46,697 nt of DNA from Halothiobacillus sp. (GCA_024635755.1 JAGXIF010000003.1:1-46697); one strand, 5' to 3'. Positions 36,541 through 46,320 are shown, counted from the stretch's first letter. The notes: a model not told the origin generated them from the letters alone. Numbers and translations are program-made.

Positions 36541-37524
36541 TCAGTGGTCGCGCTGAACGCTTATGTCCGCCAGGGCGGACAGGGCTCGGGAATAGGCGCT
36601 CTCCGGCAAAACCGAGAGTGCCTGCTTGGCCGCAGCGGCCTCGCGTTCAGCGAGCGCCGAAGTATACGAGAGTGCATCGGTTTGTTCAACCACTTTCAGC
36701 ACTTCGTCGATGCGGCCGGCAGACTGGGACTCGAGTGCCTCGCGCACCACCTCGGCCCCGGCTGCGTCCGCGCGCGCCATGGCGATGATCAGCGGCAGGG
36801 TGGGCTTGCCCTCGTTGAGGTCGTCGCCGACGTGCTTTCCGGTCTGGGCCTCGTCGCCGCGGTAGTCGAGCACGTCATCGATCAGCTGAAAGGCCACCCC
36901 CAGCCGATAGCCGTAATCGCCCAGGGCCGCCTCGGTCGCCGCGTCGCGATCATCGAGCACGGCGGCGAGCCGGCAGGCGGCCTCGAACAGCGTGGCGGTC
37001 TTGCGACCGATCACGTCCATGTAGCGCGCCTCGGGGACTGCCGCATCGCCGATGTTCATCAGCTGCATCACCTCGCCCTCGGCGATGCGGTTGGTGGCCG
37101 TCGCCAGGATTTCCATCACCCGCGGCCGCTCAATCTCGACCATCATTTGGAAGGCACGCGAATAGAGGAAGTCGCCGGTGAGCACCGACGCGGCGTTGCC
37201 GAACTGCGCGTTGGCGGTATTGCGGCCGCGTCGCAGGGAGGACTCGTCGACCACGTCGTCGTGCAACAGGGTGGCGGTGTGGATGAACTCGACCACCGCA
37301 GCCATCTGCGCCGACCAGCCCAAATCGACCGACTCGCCCTGCAGCGCGCGACTGGCGAGCATATGCAGCAGGGGGCGAAACCGTTTGCCGCCGGAGTGGA
37401 CGATGTAGCTGCCCAGCTGATTGATCAGGGCCACGTCCGAGCCGAGCTTGTTCATGATCAGGCCGTTGACGGCCCGCATGTCGTCGGCCATCAGCTCCCG
37501 GATCTCGTTCAACTGCATGCTCAT
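36541..37524 (-). CDS. ispB: Octaprenyl/polyprenyl diphosphate synthase
   Basis: 327 aa trans-prenyltransferase with both aspartate-rich motifs, LLHDDVVDESSLRRG and FQLIDDVLDYRGD, and the GGKRFRPLLHM start motif. It elongates farnesyl diphosphate to the ubiquinone side chain. Its length and sequence match IspB. The usual neighbours rplU-rpmA are not in view. A second ATG two codons in is also possible. Confidence 0.92.
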   Translation of the reverse strand: MSMQLNEIRELMADDMRAVNGLIMNKLGSDVALINQLGSYIVHSGGKRFRPLLHMLASRALQGESVDLGWSAQMAAVVEFIHTATLLHDDVVDESSLRRGRNTANAQFGNAASVLTGDFLYSRAFQMMVEIERPRVMEILATATNRIAEGEVMQLMNIGDAAVPEARYMDVIGRKTATLFEAACRLAAVLDDRDAATEAALGDYGYRLGVAFQLIDDVLDYRGDEAQTGKHVGDDLNEGKPTLPLIIAMARADAAGAEVVREALESQSAGRIDEVLKVVEQTDALSYTSALAEREAAAAKQALSVLPESAYSRALSALADISVQRDH

Positions 37525-37605
37525 CGGTTTCGCTCGTTCGCTCCACGGTTGCCGGCGCGCCAGTCGACGGCCGCCGCCAACCTTACACCAAGGCCCGTCG
37601 GCGGA

Positions 37606-38988
37606 CTACCGGAACCAGCGGGTGGGCAATTGCGCGGCCAGCACCTGCCGCACGGCCTCGAATTCGGCTAGATCCGGGGAGCGGCGCGGGTCGAAGCACC
37701 ACGACTCCAGCGAAGCGAGTGCCGCCAGCCAGGCCTGCGGTGCGCCGCGACGGGCGAGCCGCTCGCGGGTCATCGGGCGGACCGGATCAGGCAAGGTATT
37801 CAGCTCCAGCAGCAACTGGCGACGCAGCGCCACGGCCCCATCGGTCGCCCGCAACCGCCCGCGCGCCGCCCGCCAGGCACGCTGGCACTGCCAGCGCCGC
37901 CAGCCCCAGCGACCCGCGAGACCCAGACCGAGCGCGCCGATCACACCGACCAAAAACCAAGGCAGTGCCACCCACAACGCGGCGAGGCGACGTGTCGCGG
38001 GCTCCGCTTCCCAGACCACCTGCTCCGCGGCCAACCGGGCATAGGCAAGCTCCGTCCCCGGCTCGTCGGCGCGCGGGTCGAGGTAGGGCAGGCGCAAGGC
38101 GGGCAACTGCGCCTGACGGCGTCCGTCCGCGCCGCCATCGACCGACGGCAATAACGAGATATTCACCTGCCAGGTCGCCGCCAGCGGCGAGACCCGTTCC
38201 GCCACAGCCGAGGACGCGGCGGACTCGCTGGAGAGGGCGTGGATGTCGAGGGTGCCGAGACGCAAGCCGGGCGGGGCGACCAGTTGCGCACCGATCAGGC
38301 GCGAGAGTGCCTCCTCGGACAACCCTTCGCCACGGACGCGAAAACGCCAGCTGCCGGGCTCGCCGGCGACCAGCGGGCCGATCTCCGCCTGCTCGACGAT
38401 CAGGCCCGGGGTGACCGGCAGGTAGGACGGCAGATGCGCCGGCAACTCGACCACCTCCAGGCGGCGCGCGACCGGCACGAAGGCATACTCGCTCTGCGCC
38501 GAGCCCACCACCTCGAAGTCGATCCGGCTGAACCGCAGTCGCAGATCGCCGCCGCGCAGTGCCTGCGCGGCCCAGCGATAGTGGCGACGGTCGGCCAGTC
38601 GGCCGTCGATCTCGACCGTGTCGCGGGTCACCGCCAGCGGACGCGCATCGATGCCCTCGCCCTCGGGACGGTGGACCTCGACCTCGCGCAATTGACGCGC
38701 CGGGTCGAGGATGGTCTGGGTAACGAGGAAGACCTGGCGCTGGACCGGCTCGAGCCGGCTCACCTCCGTCGTGACGATCACGCCCTCGGGCAGGCGACCG
38801 GCCCCCGCCTGGCTGGAGACCCGGGCGACCGGGAGCAGGGGCTCGATCGCCCCGAGCTCGACCACCTCGGCAAAGCGGTCCGTTTCCCGGTCGGGCTTCG
38901 GCAGCGGGATGTCCGCCCGCACCGGGGCGGCGATCAGGGTGAGCCCGACCAGGGCCAGGAGCAGGAAACGCCGATCGAGACATCTCAT
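37606..38988 (-). CDS. batD: BatD-like exported membrane-anchored protein
   Basis: 460 aa. A signal peptide (ending PVRA) is followed by a long beta-rich extracytoplasmic part with repeated patterns (VFLVTQTILDPARQLREVEV, YRWAAQALRGGDLRLRFS). A membrane helix near 342-362 and a basic cytoplasmic tail follow. This is the BatD (oxygen-tolerance) layout. It is the last gene of the MoxR/Bat operon and overlaps batBC by 4 nt. Bat proteins help survival under envelope or oxidative stress in some bacteria; the mechanism is unclear. Confidence 0.8.
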   Translation of the reverse strand: MRCLDRRFLLLALVGLTLIAAPVRADIPLPKPDRETDRFAEVVELGAIEPLLPVARVSSQAGAGRLPEGVIVTTEVSRLEPVQRQVFLVTQTILDPARQLREVEVHRPEGEGIDARPLAVTRDTVEIDGRLADRRHYRWAAQALRGGDLRLRFSRIDFEVVGSAQSEYAFVPVARRLEVVELPAHLPSYLPVTPGLIVEQAEIGPLVAGEPGSWRFRVRGEGLSEEALSRLIGAQLVAPPGLRLGTLDIHALSSESAASSAVAERVSPLAATWQVNISLLPSVDGGADGRRQAQLPALRLPYLDPRADEPGTELAYARLAAEQVVWEAEPATRRLAALWVALPWFLVGVIGALGLGLAGRWGWRRWQCQRAWRAARGRLRATDGAVALRRQLLLELNTLPDPVRPMTRERLARRGAPQAWLAALASLESWCFDPRRSPDLAEFEAVRQVLAAQLPTRWFR

Positions 38989-40790
38989 GACCCGTCCTCC
39001 CCGGAGAGCCGCTGCTCGACCACCGACTTGTAGGGCTGCTGGCGCAACAGGCCCTCGATCGCCGGCCGAGGCCGGTCCTCGATGCGCTCGAGCTTCTTGC
39101 GCGCGCCCTGCAGCAGGCCCTCATTGAGCTGGAACGCCTCGCCGGCCTCACCCGTCCCGGAGGCCACCGGCCCGCTGCCGCCGCCCTCGCTCTCGAGGAA
39201 TTCCTCGCTCATGCGTGCGCCCTGCGTCTCGTCCAGTGGGTCGGGCTGCATGGAGTCGAAACCACGGAAACCGGGCTGCTCCTCGTCCGGCCCCTCGCGG
39301 GCGGCCTCGATCAGGGAAGCAGCCAGTAGTCTATTGCGCACCGCCGGGTCGTGCGCCGGGTCCAGCAGCAGCACGGCATCGAAGGCCGACACCGCCGCCC
39401 GGTAACGTCCGGCAAGCACCAGCGCGTTGCCGAGATTGAACAGGGCCAGCATGCGCCCCTCGTCGTCCTCGGCCAGCCAGGCCGCCGATTGCAGCCGGTC
39501 GATGGCGTGGGGGTAGTCCGCGCGACGATAGGCCGTCAGCCCGCTGCCGAGCCTAGCGGCGTAGCCGGCCGCCTGGTCGAAGGCGGCCTGGGCGCGGGCG
39601 AACTCGCCGGCCTCGAAGGCGGCCCAAGCATCGTCCAGAAGGGTCTCCTGCGCGGTAGCGTCGACCACCGGGGCGGCATGCGCCGCCGTGAACACAAGCG
39701 GTGCGGCCACGATCAACCCGACCGCCAGCACCGTGCGTCGTCGTGCCCCTGAGCCCCATTCGAACCACAGATGCAGCGCCAGGGCGATCATCGCGACCCA
39801 CAGTGCCAGCACGGCGATGGACCGATGCCGCTCGAGAGCCCCCTCCGACACCGGCGGGACCGGCAGGGCCGCCAGCTCCTCGGCGAGAAAATCGGCATCC
39901 TCGCGCAGCACCCCGGTCTGGCGCGCCACGCCGCCGGTCATTGCAGCAATCTCGACGACACGCGCGAACTGCGGCGTCGAGGTCAGCACATTGTGATCGT
40001 CGTCACGCAACGGCTGCCCCTCGCGATAGAGGCGGGCCGTCTCCCGGGCCATGGTCACGGCAAAGACCGCGATGCCCTGCTCGTCGAGCCGCTCGGCGGC
40101 CGCCAGCACCCGGCTGCCCTGTTCGCCCGCGAACTGGCGGGCATCCCCGCTGGTGATCCAGACGACCGCGCCCCCTTCCAGGGCGTCGATGCGCGCGGCC
40201 ACGGACAGCGCCCGATCGGCTCGCGCCGCCAGGCGGGTGTCGGTCAGCCCCGGCAGCTCATCGGCATAGAAGCTCAGCAGATCCGGGTCGGGACTGATCG
40301 GCAACAGCACGCCGGCCGTGTCGGAGTAGCGCATCAGCCCCATGGGGCGGCCTGGATCCGTTTCGGCGAGGAGCTCCATTAACAGGACCGCACGCCCGAT
40401 CCGGTCGGGCTCGACATCCCGGCCGGTCATGGCCGCCGAACCGTCGATCACGAACAGCACCGGCGCCCGGGCCGCGCCGGTCGTCTCGCCGGGCTCGGAC
40501 AGGCGCGGGTCGGCCAGCGCCAGGGTCGCGAACAGCCAGAACAGCAGCCACAGCGAGCGGACAAACCAAGTCCGCTGCCCCGCCGCCGAACGGCCGCCGG
40601 CAAACGCCCAGGGTCGCAGCGACGGGTCGGCGTAGCGGTCCAATCGTGCGCGACGGCGGCGTTGCCAGAGCGCCAGACCGATCGGCAACATCAACAACGC
40701 GAACGCCTCGGGGCGCGCCAGCACGGGCCAGCTGCCGGCGTGCGCCAGCAGCGACCACAGCGCGATCAGGCTGTCGACGTGTTCACCCAT
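38985..40790 (-). CDS. batB: Fused BatB/BatC: von Willebrand A domain plus TPR
   Basis: 601 aa. N-terminal membrane helices precede a VWA domain (about 90-290), a second membrane helix near 330, and a C-terminal TPR region (ETLLDDAWAAFEAGEFARAQAAFDQA, LFNLGNALVLAGRYRAAVSAFDAVLLLDP). The tail is acidic. The MIDAS motif reads VIDGSAAMTG, so the second serine of DxSxS is alanine. It combines what is BatB and BatC elsewhere. It sits 6 bp after batA. Confidence 0.85.
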   Translation of the reverse strand: MGEHVDSLIALWSLLAHAGSWPVLARPEAFALLMLPIGLALWQRRRRARLDRYADPSLRPWAFAGGRSAAGQRTWFVRSLWLLFWLFATLALADPRLSEPGETTGAARAPVLFVIDGSAAMTGRDVEPDRIGRAVLLMELLAETDPGRPMGLMRYSDTAGVLLPISPDPDLLSFYADELPGLTDTRLAARADRALSVAARIDALEGGAVVWITSGDARQFAGEQGSRVLAAAERLDEQGIAVFAVTMARETARLYREGQPLRDDDHNVLTSTPQFARVVEIAAMTGGVARQTGVLREDADFLAEELAALPVPPVSEGALERHRSIAVLALWVAMIALALHLWFEWGSGARRRTVLAVGLIVAAPLVFTAAHAAPVVDATAQETLLDDAWAAFEAGEFARAQAAFDQAAGYAARLGSGLTAYRRADYPHAIDRLQSAAWLAEDDEGRMLALFNLGNALVLAGRYRAAVSAFDAVLLLDPAHDPAVRNRLLAASLIEAAREGPDEEQPGFRGFDSMQPDPLDETQGARMSEEFLESEGGGSGPVASGTGEAGEAFQLNEGLLQGARKKLERIEDRPRPAIEGLLRQQPYKSVVEQRLSGEDGS

Positions 40791-40796
40791 GATCTT

Positions 40797-41753
40797 CTAC
40801 ACCTGCAGCCGCGCGTTGAAGCGCTGCGCCGCCAGCAGCGCGAGCAGCCCCGCGCCGAGAAACCAGCCCAGCAAGGGGTGCCGCGTCCGATGGGTCGGCT
40901 GGTCGGCGTCTACCGTCTGGTACCGCGCCATGGTCTCGGTCACCGCCATGAGGGCATCGCGGTCGCCGGCGGCAATCGCCTGCCCGCCGGACAGGCGCGC
41001 CAAGTCCTCGAGGGTGGGCTCACCACCAGCCACGCCGCCGGCAGCCGGCGCCAGGTTGATGGTGAAAAGCTCGATGTTCTCGGCACGCGCGACGGTCAAC
41101 GCCTCGGCCGGCGACATCTCGCCGCCGGTGTTCACGCCGTCGGTCCAGACCAGCAGTTGCGGTGGTGCCTCGCCGCGCTCGCGACGCTGGGCGATCTGCT
41201 CCATGGCCACCGCCAGGCCGTCGCCCAGCGCGGTGGCGCTGCCGTCGAGGCCCGGCTCGAGCTGCTCGATCCAGAAGCCGAGTACCGAATGGTCGTCGGT
41301 CTCGGGCACCAGCGTGCCGGCCGAATCGGTCACCACCAGCAGCGAAAAACGATCGCCCGGGTGCGCCTCGAGAAAGGCGAGCAGCGCCTCGCGCATCACC
41401 GTCATACGCGAGACCGGCTCGCCTTCGGCATCGCGAAAATCGCGGGCGGACATGCTGGGGCTGGCGTCGACCAGCAGGACAATCGAGCGTGCTGGCGGGT
41501 CGAGCGCGACCGACTCCCCGAGCCAGACCGGCCGGGCCAATGCCACGATCAGGCTGGCCAGGGCGGCGAACAGGAACACGATCAACCAGCGCTGACCGCC
41601 CTGTGGGCGTCCCGGCGAGTCCATCCGTCCCAAGGCCGGGTGACGCAGCAACCGCGCCGGTGGTCTCGCCAGGATGTGCCGCGACCAGGCGGGATACAAC
41701 AGCGGGAGGACGAGCAGCAACGCCAGCACCCAGGGTGAGCCGAACCCGATCAT
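40797..41753 (-). CDS. batA: BatA-like von Willebrand A protein
   Basis: 318 aa from the ATG at 41753. Two N-terminal membrane helices precede a VWA domain with an intact MIDAS motif, LLVDASPSMSARD, and VWTDGVNTGG. A C-terminal helix follows. The start overlaps the stop of the DUF4381 gene by 4 nt (ATGA). It belongs to the same membrane complex as BatB and BatD by operon logic. Confidence 0.87.
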   Translation of the reverse strand: MIGFGSPWVLALLLVLPLLYPAWSRHILARPPARLLRHPALGRMDSPGRPQGGQRWLIVFLFAALASLIVALARPVWLGESVALDPPARSIVLLVDASPSMSARDFRDAEGEPVSRMTVMREALLAFLEAHPGDRFSLLVVTDSAGTLVPETDDHSVLGFWIEQLEPGLDGSATALGDGLAVAMEQIAQRRERGEAPPQLLVWTDGVNTGGEMSPAEALTVARAENIELFTINLAPAAGGVAGGEPTLEDLARLSGGQAIAAGDRDALMAVTETMARYQTVDADQPTHRTRHPLLGWFLGAGLLALLAAQRFNARLQV

Positions 41754-42253
41754 CGCGCCACACCTCCACGCCAGACGGCGCGACGCATCGCGCGGAGTTG
41801 TTCGGCCAGTTCCGCCGGGCCGCCGGCAAGGTCCGACCCGAAGCGGGCGTGATCGAGGCGGCGCAGCCACTCCGACCAGGGCGGTGCCAACCGGTTGCGG
41901 CGAGGCGCGCGGCCACCGTGCTGCCAGCGGGCAATCGCCATCGCCGCGCGATCCTGCAACTCGCGCAGAGAGGTTTGGGCATCCGCCCGACGCGCGGCAC
42001 GCTCGAGTCGCGCCAGTGTCAGACCCAGCATCAGGTCCCGACGGCGGCGCCAGGCGTAGACAACCAAGGCGATCACGCCCAGCGCCACGACCACGACGAG
42101 CCACCGCCCGCCGGTGGATACGGCATCGATGGCCGCAGCCGACCCGCCGACTGACGGGTCCAACCAGGGAGCGGTGAAGACATCCACCAGCCGATCCGGT
42201 GCGGTCTCGGGCGGCCCGCCCTCCGGGTGACGCCAGTCGCGGTAGCCGCTCAT
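41750..42253 (-). CDS. DUF4381-family membrane protein
   Basis: 167 aa with one membrane helix (about 50-68, WLVVVVALGVIALVVYAW) and a basic helical cytoplasmic part (RRRRDLMLGLTLARLERAAR, WLRRLDHARF). DUF4381 proteins regularly sit between DUF58 and batA in gammaproteobacterial MoxR operons. Overlaps of 4 nt on both sides indicate coupling. Confidence 0.82.
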   Translation of the reverse strand: MSGYRDWRHPEGGPPETAPDRLVDVFTAPWLDPSVGGSAAAIDAVSTGGRWLVVVVALGVIALVVYAWRRRRDLMLGLTLARLERAARRADAQTSLRELQDRAAMAIARWQHGGRAPRRNRLAPPWSEWLRRLDHARFGSDLAGGPAELAEQLRAMRRAVWRGGVAR

Positions 42254-43290
42254 GTCGCTGCCCCCATAGCCCGCGCCAGGGCGACCGGCACCTCGGCCAG
42301 CCAGTCGGCCGCCTCGGCATCGGCCGAGAGCGGCAGGAACGCCGCGCCCAATGCCTCGGCCGATTCGCGCCAGTCCTCCAGACGGTCCCGCTGTCGTCGG
42401 GCAAAGTGCTCGCGCCAGCGGCGACTGCCGGTGTCCAGCCAGCGCGCGCCGCCGCTCGATTCAAAGGCGATCAGCCCCATGTCGGGCATGTCGAGCTCGA
42501 CGCGATCGGCCACGGAGACGAAGATCAGGTGATGAGAGGCGGCCAGCGGCGCCCAGTCGATCGCTCGGCCGGGACCGGTGTCGGAGAGGCAATCGGACAG
42601 CACCAAGACCACCGAGCCGGCGGGCAGGCGCTGGGCAAGCCGCTGGCGCAGCCCTGGCCAATCCACGAGGGTGGCGTCATGGCTGCTCTCACCGGCCGCA
42701 TCGGCCAGCTCCGCCAGGCGCTGCAAGATCGCGCCCTGCCCGGTCACCGGCCCAGCGGCGTGGTGACCGGGACAAAGTTGCTCACCGATGCCGTGAATCT
42801 CGACTGCGAGATTCTGACGCAGGCTGCTGGCGGCGAAGGCATGCGCGGCCAGTAGCGCCTGCGTCAGCTTGAGCCGACGATGGGTGCCAAAGCGCATCGC
42901 CGCGCCGCAGTCGACCACCAGGTGGGACTGTCGTTGGGCCGGCTCGCGATGCACGCGCACCATCGGCTCGTTGGCCCGCGCCGAAATGCGCCAGTCGATG
43001 CGCGCGGCCGGCTCGCCCGGCTGGTAGGCGCGCAGCTGCTCGAAGTCCAGCCCCTCGCCCAGGCGGCGGGCCAGCTGGTCGCCGGACAGGCGAGTGGCCG
43101 TGGGAAAGCTTTCCTGCACCAGGGCGGGCAGGCGCTCGCCGCCCGCCCAGGCCATGGCGATCTCCTCGGCCGACGGGGCGACGCCAACCCGCGGGGGGCG
43201 CGGCTGATCGCGCGGCTGCCTACGATCGATCACGCCCCGCAGGGCAGCCGTCGCCCGACCGATCAACTCCTGAGTCGCGGCTCGGATCAC
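42250..43290 (-). CDS. DUF58-family protein
   Basis: 346 aa from a GTG whose bases overlap the moxR stop. It carries the DUF58 core with DFEQLRAYQPGEPAARIDWRISAR and a degenerate VWA-like region (LVVDCGAAMRFG, LVLSDCLSD). DUF58 proteins are constant partners of MoxR ATPases; their molecular role is not known. Confidence 0.87.
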   Translation of the reverse strand: MIRAATQELIGRATAALRGVIDRRQPRDQPRPPRVGVAPSAEEIAMAWAGGERLPALVQESFPTATRLSGDQLARRLGEGLDFEQLRAYQPGEPAARIDWRISARANEPMVRVHREPAQRQSHLVVDCGAAMRFGTHRRLKLTQALLAAHAFAASSLRQNLAVEIHGIGEQLCPGHHAAGPVTGQGAILQRLAELADAAGESSHDATLVDWPGLRQRLAQRLPAGSVVLVLSDCLSDTGPGRAIDWAPLAASHHLIFVSVADRVELDMPDMGLIAFESSGGARWLDTGSRRWREHFARRQRDRLEDWRESAEALGAAFLPLSADAEAADWLAEVPVALARAMGAAT

Positions 43291-44249
43291 GGCGCCGGGA
43301 TTAGCTCGAGCAGGCGGTCGATCACCGCGTCGCGGGTCAAGCCGCTGACCATCGCGCGGGGACCGAGGATGATGCGGTGGCGCAGGGCATCGTTCGCAAG
43401 TTTGATCAGGTCGTCGGGAACGATGTAGTCACGCCCTTCGAGGAAGGCGGCCGCCCGGGCGGCCTGCACCCAGGCCAGCGCGCCACGCGGCGAGGCGCCG
43501 ACCAGCACCAGGTCGGCCAGTTCGGCGTCCAGTTCACCGACCCGGCGGGTGGCGGCCACCACGTCAACCACCCAGCGCTGCAGGGCCTCGTCGCAGCGCA
43601 CCTGGCGGACCAACTCGCGCGCGGCGAGCACCTGGTCGACGGTGATGTTCTTCGCCTCGCCCACCGGGTTGGTACCCAGCGTTCCCTCCAGGGTGCGCTT
43701 GAGGATGTCGTACTCGTCCTCGCGCTCTGGGTAGTCGAGCGAGACGTGCAGCATGAAGCGGTCCATCTGCGCCTCGGGCAGCGGGTAGGTGCCCGATTGC
43801 TCCAGCGGGTTCTGCGTGGCCATGACCAGGAACAGCTCCGGCAGGTCACGGCTGTGGCCGGCGACCGTGACTTGGCGCTCGGCCATCGCCTCGAGCAGTG
43901 CCGACTGGACCTTGGCCGGAGCGCGGTTGATCTCGTCGGCCAGCACGATCTCGTTGAACAGCGGGCCGGGCTCGAAGGTGAACTCGCGGCTTTCGGAGTG
44001 GTAGATCTCGTTGCCCAGCAGGTCCGTCGGCAGCAGGTCGGGGGTGAACTGGATGCGCTTGAAGTTCGCGTGCACGCCCTCGGCCAGCGCCTTGATCGCG
44101 GTGGTCTTGGCCAGGCCCGGCAGCCCCTCGACCAGCAGGTGGCCGCCGGTGAGCAAGCCGATGAGCAGGCGGTCGACCAGTTCGGTCTGGCCGACGATGT
44201 AGTGGCCCAGGTGGGCGCGGAGATCCTGGATGGGCATCTGTTCGCTCAT
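43287..44249 (-). CDS. moxR: MoxR-family AAA+ ATPase
   Basis: 320 aa from the ATG at 44249. Walker A is [11 protein letters not shown], Walker B is [20 protein letters not shown], and sensor regions include [23 protein letters not shown]. MoxR ATPases act as chaperones that mature or activate partner proteins, often with VWA proteins encoded beside them. The start overlaps the upstream ArsR-rhodanese stop by 4 nt, tying it to a sulfur-type regulator. Confidence 0.94.
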   Translation of the reverse strand: MSEQMPIQDLRAHLGHYIVGQTELVDRLLIGLLTGGHLLVEGLPGLAKTTAIKALAEGVHANFKRIQFTPDLLPTDLLGNEIYHSESREFTFEPGPLFNEIVLADEINRAPAKVQSALLEAMAERQVTVAGHSRDLPELFLVMATQNPLEQSGTYPLPEAQMDRFMLHVSLDYPEREDEYDILKRTLEGTLGTNPVGEAKNITVDQVLAARELVRQVRCDEALQRWVVDVVAATRRVGELDAELADLVLVGASPRGALAWVQAARAAAFLEGRDYIVPDDLIKLANDALRHRIILGPRAMVSGLTRDAVIDRLLELIPAP

Positions 44250-44947
44250 GGCTCGACTCGGCTTTTCTGCGCTTCGATTTCGGTGTCGTCGGTGCTGATG
44301 GGCAGACCCGCCAGCTTCCATTCGGGATAGCCCGGCTCGAGCCGGCGGGTGCGGAACCCGGCCTCGCGCAATCGCGCGACGGCCTCGAAGGAGAAGGTGC
44401 AGTAGGGGCCGCGGCAATAGGCGATCACCTCGCGCTCGGGGTCGAGCTCGGACATGCGGCGCTCGAGATCCTCGATCGTGACGCTCATCGCGCCGGGAAT
44501 GTGACCCGCTTCGTACTCCTCCTCGGGGCGCACGTCGATCAGCGTGACCAGTCCCTTGCGGCAGCGCTCCACCAGCTCCTCGGCGGAAACCGGCTCGAGC
44601 GCGTCCTTCTGATGCAGGTGGGCATCGACCATCTGGCGCACCTCGGCCAGATGGCGCTCGCCGACCCGACGGAACACGTCCAGCAACTCGACCACGTCAT
44701 CCGCGGCGATGGCATAGATCACCTGCTTGCCTTCCCGACGCGCCGCGACCAAGCCGGCCTGCTGCATGCGCTGCAGATGCTGCGAGGTGTTTGCGACCGA
44801 CAGGCCGGCAACCCGCGCCAGTCCATCGACCGAACGTTCCCCCTGGGCCAGGTGTTCGAGCAGCTCCAGTCGGCGCCCGTTCGAGAGCACCTTGCCCAGC
44901 CGGGCGAACTGGTCGTTCAGATCCTGTTTGAATCCGTGGCTAGTCAC
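44246..44947 (-). CDS. ArsR-family regulator fused to a rhodanese domain
   Basis: 233 aa. The N-terminal winged helix (about 10-95) has the recognition helix VANTSQHLQRMQQAGLV. The C-terminal rhodanese (about 118-215) has TLIDVRPEEEYEAGHIPGA and the catalytic-loop cysteines YCRGPYC (C178, C183). There is no cysteine in the ArsR part, so sensing through the paired cysteines known in BigR/SqrR is unlikely and the rhodanese may be the sensor. It follows the YeeE gene by 21 bp and likely binds the two dyads at 46321-46340 and 46453-46472 (inference). Confidence 0.9.
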   Translation of the reverse strand: MTSHGFKQDLNDQFARLGKVLSNGRRLELLEHLAQGERSVDGLARVAGLSVANTSQHLQRMQQAGLVAARREGKQVIYAIAADDVVELLDVFRRVGERHLAEVRQMVDAHLHQKDALEPVSAEELVERCRKGLVTLIDVRPEEEYEAGHIPGAMSVTIEDLERRMSELDPEREVIAYCRGPYCTFSFEAVARLREAGFRTRRLEPGYPEWKLAGLPISTDDTEIEAQKSRVEP

Positions 44948-44968
44948 AAGTCATATCTACCTTGCCGC

Positions 44969-46090
44969 TCAACCCGAACAACCGGCCGAGGCGGCATTAT
45001 TGGACGAACGGCGCTGGATTCGCAGCATCACCCACGCACCCAGCATGATGGCCGCCAGCGACAGCATCGAGCCGAACGCGAGGGTGGAAAAGCCGGTCAG
45101 GCCATGCCCGACGGTGCAACCCATCGCTAACACACTGCCCACGCCAACCAGCGTGGCACCCACGATCGTGCGGAACCATTCGCGCACGCTCATCGGAATG
45201 CTGAACCGCACGTCCCGGCGAACCAGCGCACTGACAAGACTGCCCAGAAAGACGCCCGCGACCGCCACGACACCAAAGGTGATGGTAGACGGACTGGTCA
45301 CATTCTGGAGGAAGTACACCACATCGCCTAGTGGCGCACTGAAGGTGAACGACTGGGTGCCCAGCCCTTCCTGGGGGTTGTTCTGCATCATCGACGCCAT
45401 GTCGGCGGCCTGGCCCGGGCCCCCGCCGGTCACCCAAAAAGCCGCACCGACCACCGTACCCATCAACAGGATGGCAAGCCACGCCAAACCGTTGCCGCGT
45501 AGCGGCAGCCAGCGCCAGCTGACAAACAGGAGCGCGGCGGCCAGCACTGCTGCCACAACTAGGTGGACCAGCATTCCGCCGCCGACGAGGGCGGCCAGAT
45601 CCTGGTGCGGGATGTCGAAGGCGGTCAGGTCGACACTCAGCCCACCGACCCAGGGCAGGAACGCGGTCTGGAAGAGACTGGTCCGTGTCATCGCGTACGC
45701 GGCAATCGCCATCACGACAATCGCGACCAACGCCTGAACGTTCCCCTGCGACGACTTGACCAGACTACGGACAGGACAGCCGCGCGCGAGCACCATGCCG
45801 ACACCGAACATGAAGCCGCCGATCAGGTAACGCCCCCAGGCGAAGTCCGGCGATCGGTAGGGTGGACGGGTCTGATCGAGATCCAGCCCGGCAATCCACT
45901 GCACCAGCGTGGTCGCCACGATTGCCACCCCGATGGCACCCAGGTAGACCGCCATGCGCCCGCCATCGCGCGAGGACATGTAGGAACTCATGCCCCCGAG
46001 CAGGCAAAAGCGCGACACCTGAGCCGCGGCGCCGAACACCACCGACAACACCAGGACATAAAGCAAATACTGGGAAATTTCCGGATCCAT
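44969..46090 (-). CDS. YeeE/YedE-family sulfur-compound transporter
   Basis: About 373 aa from the ATG at 46090. It has some ten membrane helices in two halves. Conserved cysteine motifs GCPVRSLVK in the first half and GCTVGHGLTG in the second match the thiosulfate-transporter (TsuA/YeeE) family, where these cysteines guide the sulfur anion through the membrane. It is first in the transcription unit that continues into the ArsR-rhodanese and MoxR/Bat genes. The exact substrate is not proven. Confidence 0.88.
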   Translation of the reverse strand: MDPEISQYLLYVLVLSVVFGAAAQVSRFCLLGGMSSYMSSRDGGRMAVYLGAIGVAIVATTLVQWIAGLDLDQTRPPYRSPDFAWGRYLIGGFMFGVGMVLARGCPVRSLVKSSQGNVQALVAIVVMAIAAYAMTRTSLFQTAFLPWVGGLSVDLTAFDIPHQDLAALVGGGMLVHLVVAAVLAAALLFVSWRWLPLRGNGLAWLAILLMGTVVGAAFWVTGGGPGQAADMASMMQNNPQEGLGTQSFTFSAPLGDVVYFLQNVTSPSTITFGVVAVAGVFLGSLVSALVRRDVRFSIPMSVREWFRTIVGATLVGVGSVLAMGCTVGHGLTGFSTLAFGSMLSLAAIMLGAWVMLRIQRRSSNNAASAGCSG

Positions 46091-46320
46091 CACCCGCACC
46101 CTCATTGACCGTTGACGATTCGAGAGGGTCACCCCCTCGATGGGCGGCCACGCAGGCCACCTCGCTTCTTTTCATCGTTCTTCCCTGAGCCGCGCGATGG
46201 ATCTCGCGATCTACCGTGGGCCGAGGGGCCGCATGACCCCTGGAATACCACTGCTGCGCAATGACGGCTCAAGAGAGAAACCGTCGCTCCTTGCACAAAA
46301 GGCACACAGCTCGCGACGAC

